Notes: generated by a model from the sequence alone, not told the origin. Positions 18,249 to 28,600 are shown, counted from the stretch's first letter. The stretch is DNA of 64,000 bases from Ruminococcus sp. (GCA_017457955.1 JAFTGL010000014.1:1-64000); one strand, 5' to 3'. Numbers and translations are program-made.

Positions 18249-19355
18249 ATGAAACAATTTTCAGAATGGATCAAACAGTGGTTGATCCCGAAAACCGATA
18301 AGGCGATCGAGTGCGAAATCGATACACTGAACATCAAGAATATCTATTATTTGTCGATGACCGTCGGCATTGTTCAGCTGATCTCCCTGATCGTATTTCT
18401 GATCACAGAACATTCTTCCGGCGGAAATACGTATATCGAGGTGGCGGTCAGTGTTGCGCTGAGTATCGTACTCTGTCTCGGCGCCTTCCTGATTTCCGGC
18501 AGAATCCTCAGAAATCCCGATTTTGTCAAGGATAATCCTCGCTCAACCCGCCTTTTTATCATTGCTTTTATCATCCTGATCATCGCCTGGGGTATGCTGG
18601 TGTCGATCCGTCACTATATCCGCTATCAGCAACTTCTGACCTTCTATACCGTAGAACTGCTCGCGGTGCTGTTCGTTAAGCTCAAGCCGATAGTTACGAC
18701 GACCGTTATCCTCGGCTCCTATATCGCAAACTATTTGATTCTGACCTTTGGCTTTACGGCGGGGCATATCAACCCTTATAACTATATGATGCTCGCTATA
18801 CTGTCGGTCATTGGGGCGTTGACGAACTATCGCCTCACCGCGGACTATATCCGTCAGAAAAACCGCGCGAACCTGCTCAATGCTTCGCTCGAGATCATCG
18901 CCAACCACGACAGTATCACGCGCCTGCAGAACCGCTATGCGCTCAACCAGCGCATCCCCGATTATCTGAACTGCGATCTCTGCATCGCGATGGGCGATAT
19001 CGACTCCTTCAAGAGTGTGAACGATACCTACGGTCACCATACCGGCGACGATGTGCTCAAGGCGTTTGCCGATATCCTCACAGAGGTTTTTCCGATGGAG
19101 CAGATCTACCGCTACGGCGGCGACGAATTTCTGATCCTCTGTCCCGACAGCGATTACAACGACTTTATGAAAAAGATTGACGAGGTCAACGCGCGCTTTC
19201 GTACAGTCCTTGTTCACGGAAAGGATCTGGAGCTGGGGTGCAGCTTCGGCTGTGTGACGGCGCATGCCGACAACTCTGCCGACTTTTTCCACGCGGTCAT
19301 GGAAGCGGATCAAAAGCTCTATGACGTGAAGAAAAGCACGAAGGCGGCGCGGTAA
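18249..19355 (+). CDS. Membrane diguanylate cyclase (GGDEF)
   Basis: A 368-residue protein with six membrane helices (about residues 30-205) and a C-terminal GGDEF domain starting near HDSITRLQNRYALNQR. The active-site loop is YRYGGDEFLIL, and the metal-binding Asp in MGDIDSFKSVND is present, so c-di-GMP synthesis from two GTP is expected. No RxxD inhibitory site is evident five residues ahead of the GGDEF (the sequence there is EVFPMEQIYRY). GGAGG eight bases before the ATG. It is 144 bases downstream of the HD-GYP gene and opposes its activity. The TM domain is of unknown ligand type. Confidence 0.92.
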   Translation: MKQFSEWIKQWLIPKTDKAIECEIDTLNIKNIYYLSMTVGIVQLISLIVFLITEHSSGGNTYIEVAVSVALSIVLCLGAFLISGRILRNPDFVKDNPRSTRLFIIAFIILIIAWGMLVSIRHYIRYQQLLTFYTVELLAVLFVKLKPIVTTTVILGSYIANYLILTFGFTAGHINPYNYMMLAILSVIGALTNYRLTADYIRQKNRANLLNASLEIIANHDSITRLQNRYALNQRIPDYLNCDLCIAMGDIDSFKSVNDTYGHHTGDDVLKAFADILTEVFPMEQIYRYGGDEFLILCPDSDYNDFMKKIDEVNARFRTVLVHGKDLELGCSFGCVTAHADNSADFFHAVMEADQKLYDVKKSTKAAR

Positions 19356-19416
19356 CGATATATACCTGATATCATAAGACCATTACAAAAATAATAGATG
19401 TTTTTGCAAAAGGGAG

Positions 19417-20090
19417 ATGAAAGCACATGACAAATTATCCCTGATACGTGTCAAAAACTATGTTTTGCCGGGTATAGCCCTGCTCTATTATGTATTATGT
19501 AAGCTCTTATCGATTTTGCTGACGGGCGAAGTTATCGGCGGTGCCGCGGAATCTGCGCCTTCGCATGAAATAACCGCATACCTAAGCAACAATCTCGCTT
19601 TTGTGCTGTTTTTTTCTGCTGTTTATCTGTGTTGCGGTCAGCTCATTTTTACTCGGCTACCTGATCTATCCACAAATTTGACAGAAACCGCGCCGCGTCA
19701 CAGACCGCCTTCAGAGCCGGCTTCTTCTTCCTTTTCGGCGCCGTTTATCTGATCACCGGCACGGACGCGCTGTGCGGTATAGGGAACCGAAACGCTTTTC
19801 TGAGTAAGCAGGAGGAGACCTATGACAGCGACTCGCTGTATTACGTCGTGTTCGACGTTATCGGTCAGTACAAGACCGCCGGTGAGATCGAAGCCGCTCT
19901 CAGCGGGATGAACAGTCTGATCAGGGAGTACAATGCATCAGCCGACGCCAAGCTCGACCTTGCTTACGGCTATGCGATCCGCGACACGGTCGAGAACAAT
20001 ACCTATGAGCTGTTCAATAAAGCGAACAAGGCGATGTACCGCTCCAAGCGCAAAGCTCATCGCAGCTTTGATATGCATTTTTGCTGTTGA
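19417..20090 (+). pseudogene. Decayed membrane GGDEF gene
   Basis: The first frame (19417-19752, 111 codons) starts like a membrane protein with two hydrophobic segments. The continuation lies in another frame: AGFFFLFGAVYLITGTDALC, then GIGNRNAFLSK, which is the start of a GGDEF domain (D-x-LTGLPNR type), and at the end the post-GGDEF segment LAYGYAIRD and NKAMYRSKRKA. The GGDEF core itself is missing between FDVIGQ and YKTAGEIEAA. A frameshift near 19.7 kb plus an internal deletion therefore removed function. It probably arose from a duplicate of a cyclase like the one upstream. Confidence 0.75.
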
Positions 20091-20134
20091 TTATCATTTC
20101 ATTTCAAAAAATTTTTTCTATGTCCAAAAAAACC

Positions 20135-20163
20135 TTGATTTTTTTAAGAAACTATGCTAAAAT
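20135..20163 (+). promoter_or_regulatory. Promoter driving the c-di-GMP riboswitch
   Basis: TTGATT (20135-20140), 17-base spacer, TAAAAT (20158-20163). Transcription would start around 20170, immediately before the aptamer. Confidence 0.65.
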
Positions 20164-20170
20164 AAATCGT

Positions 20171-20256
20171 ATTATATAAGGGCAAACCCGCCGAAAGACG
20201 GGGACGCAAAGCTCTGGTGTCTAAATAGTGATCTATACGACCGACCGGCTGCATAA
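20171..20256 (+). ncRNA. c-di-GMP-I (GEMM-I) riboswitch aptamer
   Basis: The hallmark core is present: GGGCAAACC at 20180, a helix closed by a GAAA tetraloop (CCGCCGAAAGACGG), then GGGACGCAAAGC at 20200-20211, and CTAAA at 20221 in the second helix. These match the conserved residues of GEMM-I aptamers such as Vc2. The 3' side of the second helix includes CCGACCGGCT, which is also the 5' arm of the following terminator, so ligand binding and termination should exclude each other. On that reading c-di-GMP would turn expression on; this direction is inferred from overlap only. Confidence 0.9.
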
Positions 20257-20296
20257 GTTATTTACACGGGTAAAAAACTTAAGCGGTCGGTTTTTG
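20241..20296 (+). terminator. Terminator (expression platform) of c-di-GMP riboswitch
   Basis: CCGACCG (20241-20247) pairs with CGGTCGG (20284-20290), and inner AAGTTaTTTAC pairs with GTAAAaAACTT, followed by TTTTTG. The first arm overlaps the aptamer's 3' strand, as expected for a switch acting on transcription termination. Confidence 0.85.
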
Positions 20297-20392
20297 TTTT
20301 ACTTTGAAAGAACGAAGGTCGTCGATTATATTAAGTTATCAATCACCCGGACAGAAACCACAGACCCATTGCATTTTGAAGAAAGGATGATT

Positions 20393-22429
20393 ATGATGAA
20401 GAGAATGATTTCTCTGGTTCTGGCACTTCTTCTGCTCGTTGCGGCGGTTCCGCTCGCTGCGTCCGCGGAGGAGGCTGTTATCTCCGTTATCAACGAGGAT
20501 GGAAACTACATTATCGGTCCCGAGGACAGAGATCCCGTTGACATCGACGGCGTAAACGCGACGGTTACGTTGTCCAATGCCGGCGTTTTCGCGACCGGAC
20601 GTTCCGCTATTGTTGTAAAAGGCGGCTCCGACGTTACCTTTGTACTCGAAGGCTACAATACCGTTGAGGGTGACTCTAACGCTTATTCTTGCGGTATCGA
20701 GGTAGAGTACGGTTCCAAGGTCACCTTTGAGGGTGAAGGCACGCTGAATGTTACCGGCGGTCTCTGGGGCGCTGCGATCGGCTCCTACGGCACATCCATC
20801 AATATCGCTCCCGAGGATAGAGTCAAGGTCGGCGAGATCACGATCAACAGCGGCAACATCAACGCTTTTGCCGGCAGAAGAGGCGCGGGTATCGGCTCGG
20901 GCTACCATGTAGATAATAATCTCATCACCATCAACGGCGGTATTATTCACGCTTACGGTAATGAGTGCGGCGCGGGCATCGGCACGGGCTATGGCACGAG
21001 CGGCGGCGCCGATCAATGGGCAAGAACCGGCGACTACAGCGCGGGTCGTATCGTTATCAACGGCGGCGAAGTCTATGCCTCCACATCATGGGATCAGAAC
21101 AACTTTGATTACAGCGATCTCGCGGCTCTGAATTCCAAAGACCCCACAACCTTTGCAGCAGGTATCGGCGGCGGTTACGGCTCCTCTGCTCCCGACATCG
21201 AGATCAACGGCGGTAAGGTCGTAGCGATCGGCTCCTGCGGCGGCGCGGGTATCGGCGGCGGACGCGGTACCAGTAAATTAAAGAACTATAACCCCGACAC
21301 CTACAGTGTTAATATTAAGATCGGCGGCAACGCTGACGTTACAGCTATCACGGCAAACTCAAGATCAAACGAGTATAACAGCGGCGGCGCTGCGATCGGC
21401 TCCGGCCGCGGCACGCATACCGGCGGCACGATTGAGATCACCGGCAACGCTAAGGTCAAAGCGATCTCTGCGACTCAGGCTCCCGCTATCGGCGCGAGCA
21501 AGCAGAAGTCTCCCGTAGACGGCGCTATTCCGGTTGCCGATAGCATCGTTATCGGCGACAACGTTGATCTGTATGCTGTATCTGCGGGCTCTTACGCGGT
21601 AGATAAGGACGCAGCTTCTCTGTCCATCAGCCCCGATTACTTCGGCTCTTCCGACAGATGGTTCTTCGGCGAGGAAGCGGTCGCGATCGCTGACGTTGCA
21701 AGCGTTAAGGCTGAGAGCCCCAAGGGTGAGAAGATGTATACAGCTCCCACAGGCTCTGTATCTCTGTGGTCCCGCATCAATGCGGCGCCCGTTGACCCTG
21801 AGGAACCGGAAGAAGAGGGCGAGAAGGTCGGCATCAGAATCGACGCTCCCCTGAAGATGGCTGTTGCCTTTGAGGACGGCACCGTTTATTACGGCGGCGA
21901 GATGAAGGAAGTCGTTGTCGGTAAGGAGTATCTCTTCCAGATGTGCTCCGTCAACTGGGATAACGGCGTCTATGACGAAGAGGGCAACGGCATCCGCGGC
22001 ACTGTCGTTTACAGAATGGAAGTTGTTCATCAGAACGATTTCAACGAGCTTGCTGCGGCTGCGAAGGAAGATCCCGAGAGATACACTGTAAAGGGTATCG
22101 ATATCATCGACAATGTTGAGAAGAAGATCATTGTTAACTGCGACGCTTCGGATACTCACCTTGAGACAGACGTCAACAACTTCTTCATGGCGTACAGATT
22201 CCATTTCGCGGGTGAGGATTATGATAAGCAGACCGGTATCGATCAGGTTATCAACACTCCTCTCGAGAGCCTTTCCGTTAATCTGCCGCTCGGTTCGACG
22301 ATCACCTGCAACGCGTATAACAGCTACGTAAAGGTGGGCAGCGCGGACGTATTCATCACCAACAACTCGGGTGAAGGGATCTACGATGACGAGCTTCTCA
22401 CAAGCGTGAACGACTTTACGTGGGAATGA
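20393..22429 (+). CDS. Secreted beta-helix-like repeat protein under c-di-GMP riboswitch
   Basis: A 678-residue exported protein; signal peptide at residues 1-25 ending ASAEE. From about 45 to 400 the sequence is a run of imperfect repeats of the type INGGxVxAxGxxxGAGIGGGxG (for example INGGKVVAIGSCGGAGIGGG at about 21.2 kb), which resembles right-handed beta-helix adhesins. The C-terminal 230 residues form a different soluble domain; there is no LPXTG signal or membrane anchor. I chose ATG 20393, six bases after GAAAGG, rather than the earlier in-frame starts that lie within the riboswitch terminator. It is the first gene after the GEMM-I riboswitch, so c-di-GMP should control it; a surface or matrix role is likely. 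Confidence 0.8.
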   Translation: MMKRMISLVLALLLLVAAVPLAASAEEAVISVINEDGNYIIGPEDRDPVDIDGVNATVTLSNAGVFATGRSAIVVKGGSDVTFVLEGYNTVEGDSNAYSCGIEVEYGSKVTFEGEGTLNVTGGLWGAAIGSYGTSINIAPEDRVKVGEITINSGNINAFAGRRGAGIGSGYHVDNNLITINGGIIHAYGNECGAGIGTGYGTSGGADQWARTGDYSAGRIVINGGEVYASTSWDQNNFDYSDLAALNSKDPTTFAAGIGGGYGSSAPDIEINGGKVVAIGSCGGAGIGGGRGTSKLKNYNPDTYSVNIKIGGNADVTAITANSRSNEYNSGGAAIGSGRGTHTGGTIEITGNAKVKAISATQAPAIGASKQKSPVDGAIPVADSIVIGDNVDLYAVSAGSYAVDKDAASLSISPDYFGSSDRWFFGEEAVAIADVASVKAESPKGEKMYTAPTGSVSLWSRINAAPVDPEEPEEEGEKVGIRIDAPLKMAVAFEDGTVYYGGEMKEVVVGKEYLFQMCSVNWDNGVYDEEGNGIRGTVVYRMEVVHQNDFNELAAAAKEDPERYTVKGIDIIDNVEKKIIVNCDASDTHLETDVNNFFMAYRFHFAGEDYDKQTGIDQVINTPLESLSVNLPLGSTITCNAYNSYVKVGSADVFITNNSGEGIYDDELLTSVNDFTWE

Positions 22430-22468
22430 TTGTTAATTCGAACACGTAACAAACAATAACGCAGAGAT

Positions 22469-22503
22469 ATTCCTTGACATGGCTCTTTGCCGGGTCAGGG
22501 AAT
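22469..22503 (+). terminator. Hairpin between repeat protein and exopolysaccharide operon
   Basis: ATTCCTTGAC (22469-22478) and GTCAGGGAAT (22494-22503) pair with one wobble, followed by TTCTTG. It is weak as a terminator and may let part of the riboswitch-controlled transcript continue. Confidence 0.45.
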
Positions 22504-22524
22504 TTCTTGTAAAGGGAGATTTCT

Positions 22525-23217
22525 ATGAAAAGCAGATTGATATTCTGCGTGTCCGCGCTTTGTATACTGACCATGCTCACGGCGTCGACGCTGTCCGGCT
22601 GCGGCGTCGATCCTAACGTCAAACAAGAGGAAGAGGCGTCGACGGAGTATAAGGTCGATATCGGCGGCGATGAAGAAGAGGCAGAGGGCGAAGGCTTTCA
22701 CGCCTACGGTAAGGGCAAGACAGATTCGATAGAGCTCGATGGAGTTGAGGTCAGCGTGCAGGACTTCGCAGTTCGTTCCTATGAGCTGGCATACATGCTG
22801 GCGCAGGGGAATTTTGAAAAGCCTGAGGAGATCGCGCTTGACGCGGCGGTGCAGTATGCGTTCGCGCATATTTATTTCGAGGACCTCTACACGATCGAAA
22901 ACAAGGCGGTTCGGTATCGCAGCGCGACCGAGGAGCAGATCAGAGAAAAGCTGCGTGAGCTCTTCGGCACCGATGACTTTGATGTTACCGCGTCTGTTCT
23001 GTATCAGCCTTCAAAACAGAGCTTTGAGATGTGGATGCCCGCGTACGGCACGAACATCTATTATAATATAGACGCGGTCAATATTGACGGCTCAAAGGCT
23101 GAGATCATCACCACTTACTACAACGAGTTCAAGCGTTCGACCTTGTTCGGCAGAACAACGATGACCGTTGCGGTCAAGGACGGCAAGCCCGTGATACAAT
23201 CGCTCAAGACTGAGTAA
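22525..23217 (+). CDS. Lipoprotein of unknown function, first gene of EPS-like operon
   Basis: A 230-residue lipoprotein: signal peptide with lipobox LSGC (cysteine near residue 27), an acidic linker rich in Glu (about 30-60), then a compact soluble domain that I do not recognise. The last part (TTYYNEFKRSTLFGRTTMTV) looks like a beta-rich NTF2-like or similar fold, a guess only. AAAGGGAG precedes the ATG. The small coiled-coil gene follows after 12 bases, and every later gene to 35717 lies in the same direction with short gaps, so it probably opens that transcript. Confidence 0.7.
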   Translation: MKSRLIFCVSALCILTMLTASTLSGCGVDPNVKQEEEASTEYKVDIGGDEEEAEGEGFHAYGKGKTDSIELDGVEVSVQDFAVRSYELAYMLAQGNFEKPEEIALDAAVQYAFAHIYFEDLYTIENKAVRYRSATEEQIREKLRELFGTDDFDVTASVLYQPSKQSFEMWMPAYGTNIYYNIDAVNIDGSKAEIITTYYNEFKRSTLFGRTTMTVAVKDGKPVIQSLKTE

Positions 23218-23229
23218 AGGAGCGTTGAT

Positions 23230-23430
23230 ATGGAAGATAATCAGGTACTGCTGCATGAGAACACACGCATGCGCGAAGCGCTGCGGAAAATCTCGGAGCA
23301 TCAGGCTGAGATACAGCGTCTGCTGGAGGAGATCGACGATCTGCTGAGAGTGAATGAGCAGACAGAGAATACGCCTGTCACCGATGAGGACGTCAAGCAG
23401 CTGTTAAAGAAATACTCGCGTCTGCTGTAA
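23230..23430 (+). CDS. Small coiled-coil protein, 66 residues
   Basis: A short acidic protein with heptad-like spacing of Leu and Ile through LRKISEHQAEIQRLLEEIDD, so it should be helical and dimeric. There is no membrane or export signal. AAAGGAG lies eight bases before the ATG, and it fits between the lipoprotein and 7TM genes with gaps of 12 and 37 bases, which supports real translation. No function is recognised; a small cytoplasmic partner or regulator of the synthase complex is one possibility. Confidence 0.6.
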   Translation: MEDNQVLLHENTRMREALRKISEHQAEIQRLLEEIDDLLRVNEQTENTPVTDEDVKQLLKKYSRLL

Positions 23431-23467
23431 TCTGAGAAAAATCATCTGCTGTTGAGAGAGGTTCAGA

Positions 23468-25651
23468 ATGAAAGGGTTCGGCTTCAAACAACTGAAAAGT
23501 CAGTCAAAAAGAGGGGGAGCGATCCCCTTTTTAGGCGTGTCGTTTATTATTCTGATTTTGACGGTTGCGATCTATTTTGTCGCCGATTATGTTTCGCAGA
23601 GCTATGCCGATGACAGCCGCCTGTCTAACTGGGGATATCTCTATACCGAGAAGGCGGGCGTTGTTCCGGACGGCGAGCTGCGGATCTATAATGCGCAGAA
23701 TCCGATCTTGACCGAAAGCGGCGTGCGCAAGGATCACCTCTATCTGACGAAGATGATCCCGGCATCCGATAAGGCTGTCAACTTTGTGCTGATCACCGAC
23801 TATGCGCCTGTGAAAATCAGGCTCAACGGCAGAGAGATCTATAACAACCAGTTCGACACCGGAGAATTTGTCGGCAACTGCTACAACGCCGTCAGGCTGG
23901 AACCCTTGGCGCAGGAAAGGCAGATCGAGGTATTTATGAAGCTTCCGTTCTCGGTTCGCTGTGTGACATACCTCGACACATCGGACGATCCGGCGTTTAC
24001 ACCGTCGCTCGGCTTTGTGCTCGGAGCTGTGCTGATGGGTGCGGGACTGCTCGTGATGCTGGTGTTTGCCGTGCTTTCCGTGGTGAAGCGCAGACTGTTC
24101 CGCTCGCTGTATGTGGCAGGCGCAATCGGCTATGTCGGCTTTGTCATCACGCTGCATCTACTGCCGGAGGTCACCTATCTTTTCAATGATCCCGTCTGGC
24201 TCAGGCTGGCGGAGATTCCGGTTCATCTGACCGCTATGCTGGCGCTCGCGTGCCTTACCGGGCTTTTCAAGACATACCGCAAAACCGGTATCGCGATCCT
24301 TTTTGCGTCTGCGATCTCTGTGATCGCGGTCATGGCGTCGTTCACGCCGCTGACAGTCAAGCTGTCCTCGGCGCTGATGTGTTTGCTGACGCTGGCTGCA
24401 TCGCTGTACGCAACACGCGAGGCGATGACCCGGCTCGACCGCCGTATCCAGTATGCCGCTCCGGTGTTTGTGATGTCTGCGTACTGTACGCTGACGCTGT
24501 TGATTGCGGGCTTGTTGCTGGTCAGCCGTCAGCGTGTGCTGTATATTTACAATATCGCGATATCCGCTGTCGTCATGCTGTGTGTGGTCGAATATATTTA
24601 TATCTCCGACTACCGCTTTGAGAAGAAAAACAGTCAGCTGCGCGCGGAGAGCAACCGTTACTCCGGCTCGGTGGACGGTATCTCGCAGTTCATCCGCAGT
24701 ATGCTGCGCTGTGACGATAAAGAGAGATTTTTTGACACAGCGGTGCAGGAGATCCTGACGCTGCTCACCAAGTACGATCCCGCTAACGACGACGTCCGCT
24801 ACTGTGTCGCTGTCAAAAGCGGCGATGCGTATCGGGAGATTGCCAATCACGGGGTCGGCGCATGCGGCTATCAGACGATCGAGGACAACTGTCTGCAAAG
24901 GGACAGGAACTGTCTGTTTGCGGAAACTTATTTTGAGTATATCCTGCGGGACGGCGCGCAGATCGGCGCGGTGTTCCACTTTGAAAATATCCATGACGGT
25001 CTGGACGTTTTTTTCGCGAGCATGATCGAGGCGACCTACTGCGGTCTGGAAACGACCTATGAGAACATCTTTGTGCAGAACGGTCAGCGTGACGTCAATA
25101 TCATCTTTGCAGAGCTTGCGGAAAATGCCGAGCTGGATAACGGCTGTACGGTGGATCACCTCAAAAACATCAACCGCTATACCCGTGAGCTGTGTCAGCG
25201 GCTGGGTATAGACGAGAACCGCGCTTCACAGATCGGCAACGCCGCGGAGCTGCACGACCTCGGCAAGATCGCTGTGCCGAAGAATATCATCCACAAGGAA
25301 GGCAGACTCAGCGAGGAGGAGCGCGTCATCATCAACAGCCACACGGAGTTTGGATACACGATCCTCAACGCGTATGACGATGATCCGCTGCTTGCGACCG
25401 CGGCTGTTATCGCGCGCTATCATCACGAGCGCTACGACGGCAACGGTCACAACGGACTCAAGGGCACGGATATTCCGCAGGAGGCGCGGATCGTCACGGT
25501 GTGCGATGTATACGACGCGCTGGTGTCGGAGCGTACCTATAAAAAAGCATGGACAAAAGAAGAAGCGATCCGCTATCTCAGCGATAATGAGGGCAAGATC
25601 TTTGACCCTGTGATCTGTGAAACGTTTATCGCTTATCTGAACGAAAACTGA
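23468..25651 (+). CDS. 7TM receptor with degenerate HD-GYP domain
   Basis: A 727-residue membrane protein. A helix at about 20-42 is followed by an outer domain (45-175) of the carbohydrate-binding-like 7TMR-DISM type, seven membrane helices (about 178-390), a GAF-like region (about 400-545), and an HD-GYP domain. LHDLGKI, HTEFGYTIL and HHERYDGNG are intact up to the GYP motif, which reads GHN here (GNGHNGLKG). HD metal ligands remain, so catalysis or mere binding of c-di-GMP are both possible. Its place in the operon suggests it couples an external signal, perhaps the polymer itself, to local c-di-GMP. Confidence 0.82.
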   Translation: MKGFGFKQLKSQSKRGGAIPFLGVSFIILILTVAIYFVADYVSQSYADDSRLSNWGYLYTEKAGVVPDGELRIYNAQNPILTESGVRKDHLYLTKMIPASDKAVNFVLITDYAPVKIRLNGREIYNNQFDTGEFVGNCYNAVRLEPLAQERQIEVFMKLPFSVRCVTYLDTSDDPAFTPSLGFVLGAVLMGAGLLVMLVFAVLSVVKRRLFRSLYVAGAIGYVGFVITLHLLPEVTYLFNDPVWLRLAEIPVHLTAMLALACLTGLFKTYRKTGIAILFASAISVIAVMASFTPLTVKLSSALMCLLTLAASLYATREAMTRLDRRIQYAAPVFVMSAYCTLTLLIAGLLLVSRQRVLYIYNIAISAVVMLCVVEYIYISDYRFEKKNSQLRAESNRYSGSVDGISQFIRSMLRCDDKERFFDTAVQEILTLLTKYDPANDDVRYCVAVKSGDAYREIANHGVGACGYQTIEDNCLQRDRNCLFAETYFEYILRDGAQIGAVFHFENIHDGLDVFFASMIEATYCGLETTYENIFVQNGQRDVNIIFAELAENAELDNGCTVDHLKNINRYTRELCQRLGIDENRASQIGNAAELHDLGKIAVPKNIIHKEGRLSEEERVIINSHTEFGYTILNAYDDDPLLATAAVIARYHHERYDGNGHNGLKGTDIPQEARIVTVCDVYDALVSERTYKKAWTKEEAIRYLSDNEGKIFDPVICETFIAYLNEN

Positions 25652-25691
25652 CGAAGGTGCGGAAATCATCTTATAGAAAGGCGGTGTGGGC

Positions 25692-28600
25692 ATGTCAAAG
25701 GAGGAACTTAAGCAGTCAGAAATGACGGCGGAGGAAAAAGCGTTCGAGAGCCATCAGGACGCGCGAAAGGCGAAGCTCAAACAGTTTCGCAAAAGACTTA
25801 AATGGTATCATATCGCGGCAGCGACGCTGGTGCTGGCGATCATCCTGCTTTTTGTGATATGGCATCTCATGCCGCGCAAGGTACTCAATAGCGTTGTGCT
25901 GGATAAAACCATTTTATCCTATGCTGACGACGAAAATATCATCAAGGATAATGTGTACCGCAAGCATCAGGGGCTGTTCTGGATCCTGCATCAGCAGCGA
26001 TATGTCAAGTCCGATGGTACCGACTATGACTATAAAACGGACTATTACGGTCCGAAGCTCGATGAAGAGGGCAACTATGACGGTACCACCGAGCTCAAGG
26101 ACGCAGACACCGCGCCCGATCTGCTGTATCTTGCGGACTCGTACGGGCTGGGCAACGATACCTACGGTCATTATAACGGCGGGTCGCCCCTTGGCGGCGG
26201 CATCACCGACGACGATATGTCTTATATCTCGTTCGCTTATGAAAGCGGCGCGCCGATCGTTGCCGAAACGACCTTTTTCAGCGCGCCGATGTCCGATTCT
26301 GTCCGCGCACAGCTGACTGCGCTGACAGGCGTGAATCCGACCAAATGGATCGGACGCTATCTTGTCGATCTGCAGGACTTTACCGACGTCCCTGATTGGG
26401 CGCCGCCGATGTATGAACAGCAGGAGGGCGTTGAATGGCGCTTTACCGGACCCGGTATCCTGTTTGTATCCACGGACGGCAAGATCTTGATTCTGGAACA
26501 GAACACGGACTTCAATTCAAAAAATCTGTTAAAAATATCTATCAACGAGGACTACCGCAAGGAGTTCTCCGGATGCAGTAACTGCAACTTCTACAACTGG
26601 TTCGAGCTGGTCGAGCCCAACTACGGCGTGGAAAACATCGCGACGTATGAATTTGACCTCAACGCCACCGGCATGGAGAAGATCGCGGAAATCAGCAAAA
26701 CGCCTCGATTCTGCGCGATCACGCGCAAGCAGGAGGAAGGCTATGCCCCGGTATATTACTTTGCGGGTGATTTCAACGATTACGTCAACGGTAACCGATA
26801 CGGCGATTTCCTCTTTGCCAACCAGTTTTTCCGCTTTCTGTCCTATGACAGACAGGGTGATATCTCTCACTTCTTCTGGCGTTTCTATAATCCGCTGATG
26901 CGGCACATCTTGGATGATACCCTCAGCACACAGTACACTGAAGAACAGGCAGAGCACGCCGAGGTTTCACGCGTTAACAACGGACATTTTCAGATACTGG
27001 AGGACGAAAAGTGGCGCAGTCTGAGTCTCAAGGCGATCGCGATCAACGCGCAGGAGCCGGGCAAGGCACAGTATTCGCGCGATTTTACCTACTATGAGAA
27101 TTTGATCGCCGACGCCGCCGAGCTGGGCGTCAACTGTGTAGAGGCCAAGTCGCTGATGCCGCCCGAGTTTTATGCGGCGGTCAGCCGTTATAACAGGATT
27201 TCCGACAACAAAGCGATCTATATTTTGCAGAGGATCGGCGTGCCCGACGGGCTCAGCGCCGAGGAGTACCTGACCGCTGAGGGCTTGGAGCGCTGGAACG
27301 ACGCGATCACAACGGCTGTGAGCGCCTTGCACGGCGACGGAAGCGCCTCGGGTGAAAAGCTGGGTGAAGCGACCTACTTTATCGACGTGTCCGAGTATGT
27401 GCTGGGGATCAGCGTCGATCCGCAGCTGACGAAGGAAAACGTCAAGGCGATCAATAATCTTTCATCCTACTCATATGCGGGCGGTGATTATGCCGTGCGC
27501 GGCAGCGGCGTCAGAGGATTTGCAGCATACTTGTATGACGCGGTCGAGCAAGCGTCGAATGAGCAGTATGGCTACAGCACGCCTGCGGCAGTGTGCGGCG
27601 TATCGGATATGATCGAGGGCTTGAGCAGCGTCAAAACCGACGGCGCGTATGTGCTCAACAATATCGCCGAAACAACGTATACCGACTACTGCTTCTGTGA
27701 TGTGAAGCTTGACAATGATCAGGTTCTAAACAGCGGAAAAGCGAACGACCCGATCTATAATAAGTATTCTGTCATAATGCAGGAGCTGCAAACACTGACA
27801 CAGCCGGTGCTGGTATCGGGTGTGTCGTTCTCCGACGTCAACGAGGCCTACGGGCAGGAGGCGCTCTCTGAAAATGAGCAGGGCGTCAATATCACTGAGG
27901 CGCTGCGTGCCGCAAAGGACAGCGGCGTCCTCGGAGCGACCGTCTATGACCTTAACGACAGCTGGGCGGATATATCGGATGATATGCAGTTCTTTACCGC
28001 CTCACCCGCGAACAGCTATCTGTGGCATAACACTTGCGACAGCGCTGAGATGACAGGCGTGATCGCGGCGGACAGCGTGGCGCCCGATACGCCGGGCTTG
28101 GTTCTGTCAGACGATGATCTGGCGCAGTCGATCTCGATGTACAGCGACGGCGGATATCTGTATATCACGCTGCAGCTGCTCGAGGAAATGGATTACAAGG
28201 CGAATGCGCTGTTTGTCGGTCTGGATACTTTCCAGCGCAACGACGGCGAGTATTACTACGCCATGGACTTTACGCCCAACTCGCTGTCGGGTATGGAGTT
28301 CTCGCTCCGATTTGAAAACAAGCAGGATGCGGCGCTGTATGTCATGCGCAGCTATGACCGCAGCCGCGGCTCGGCGTATACGCATGAGAGCTATACAGGC
28401 GAGTACAGCAAGGTCGCGGATCTGACCTACGGCGGCTTTACTTCGGGCGATAACCAGTTTTATCAGACGGGCTCGACCATCTATATCCGCTTGCCGTGGA
28501 CATGGCTCAACGTTGCCGACCCGTCCAAAAAACTCGTCATCAATGACAGCTCCTTTGCAGGCGAGCGCGCGAAAACCGTGACCACCAACGGCGTGCTGGT

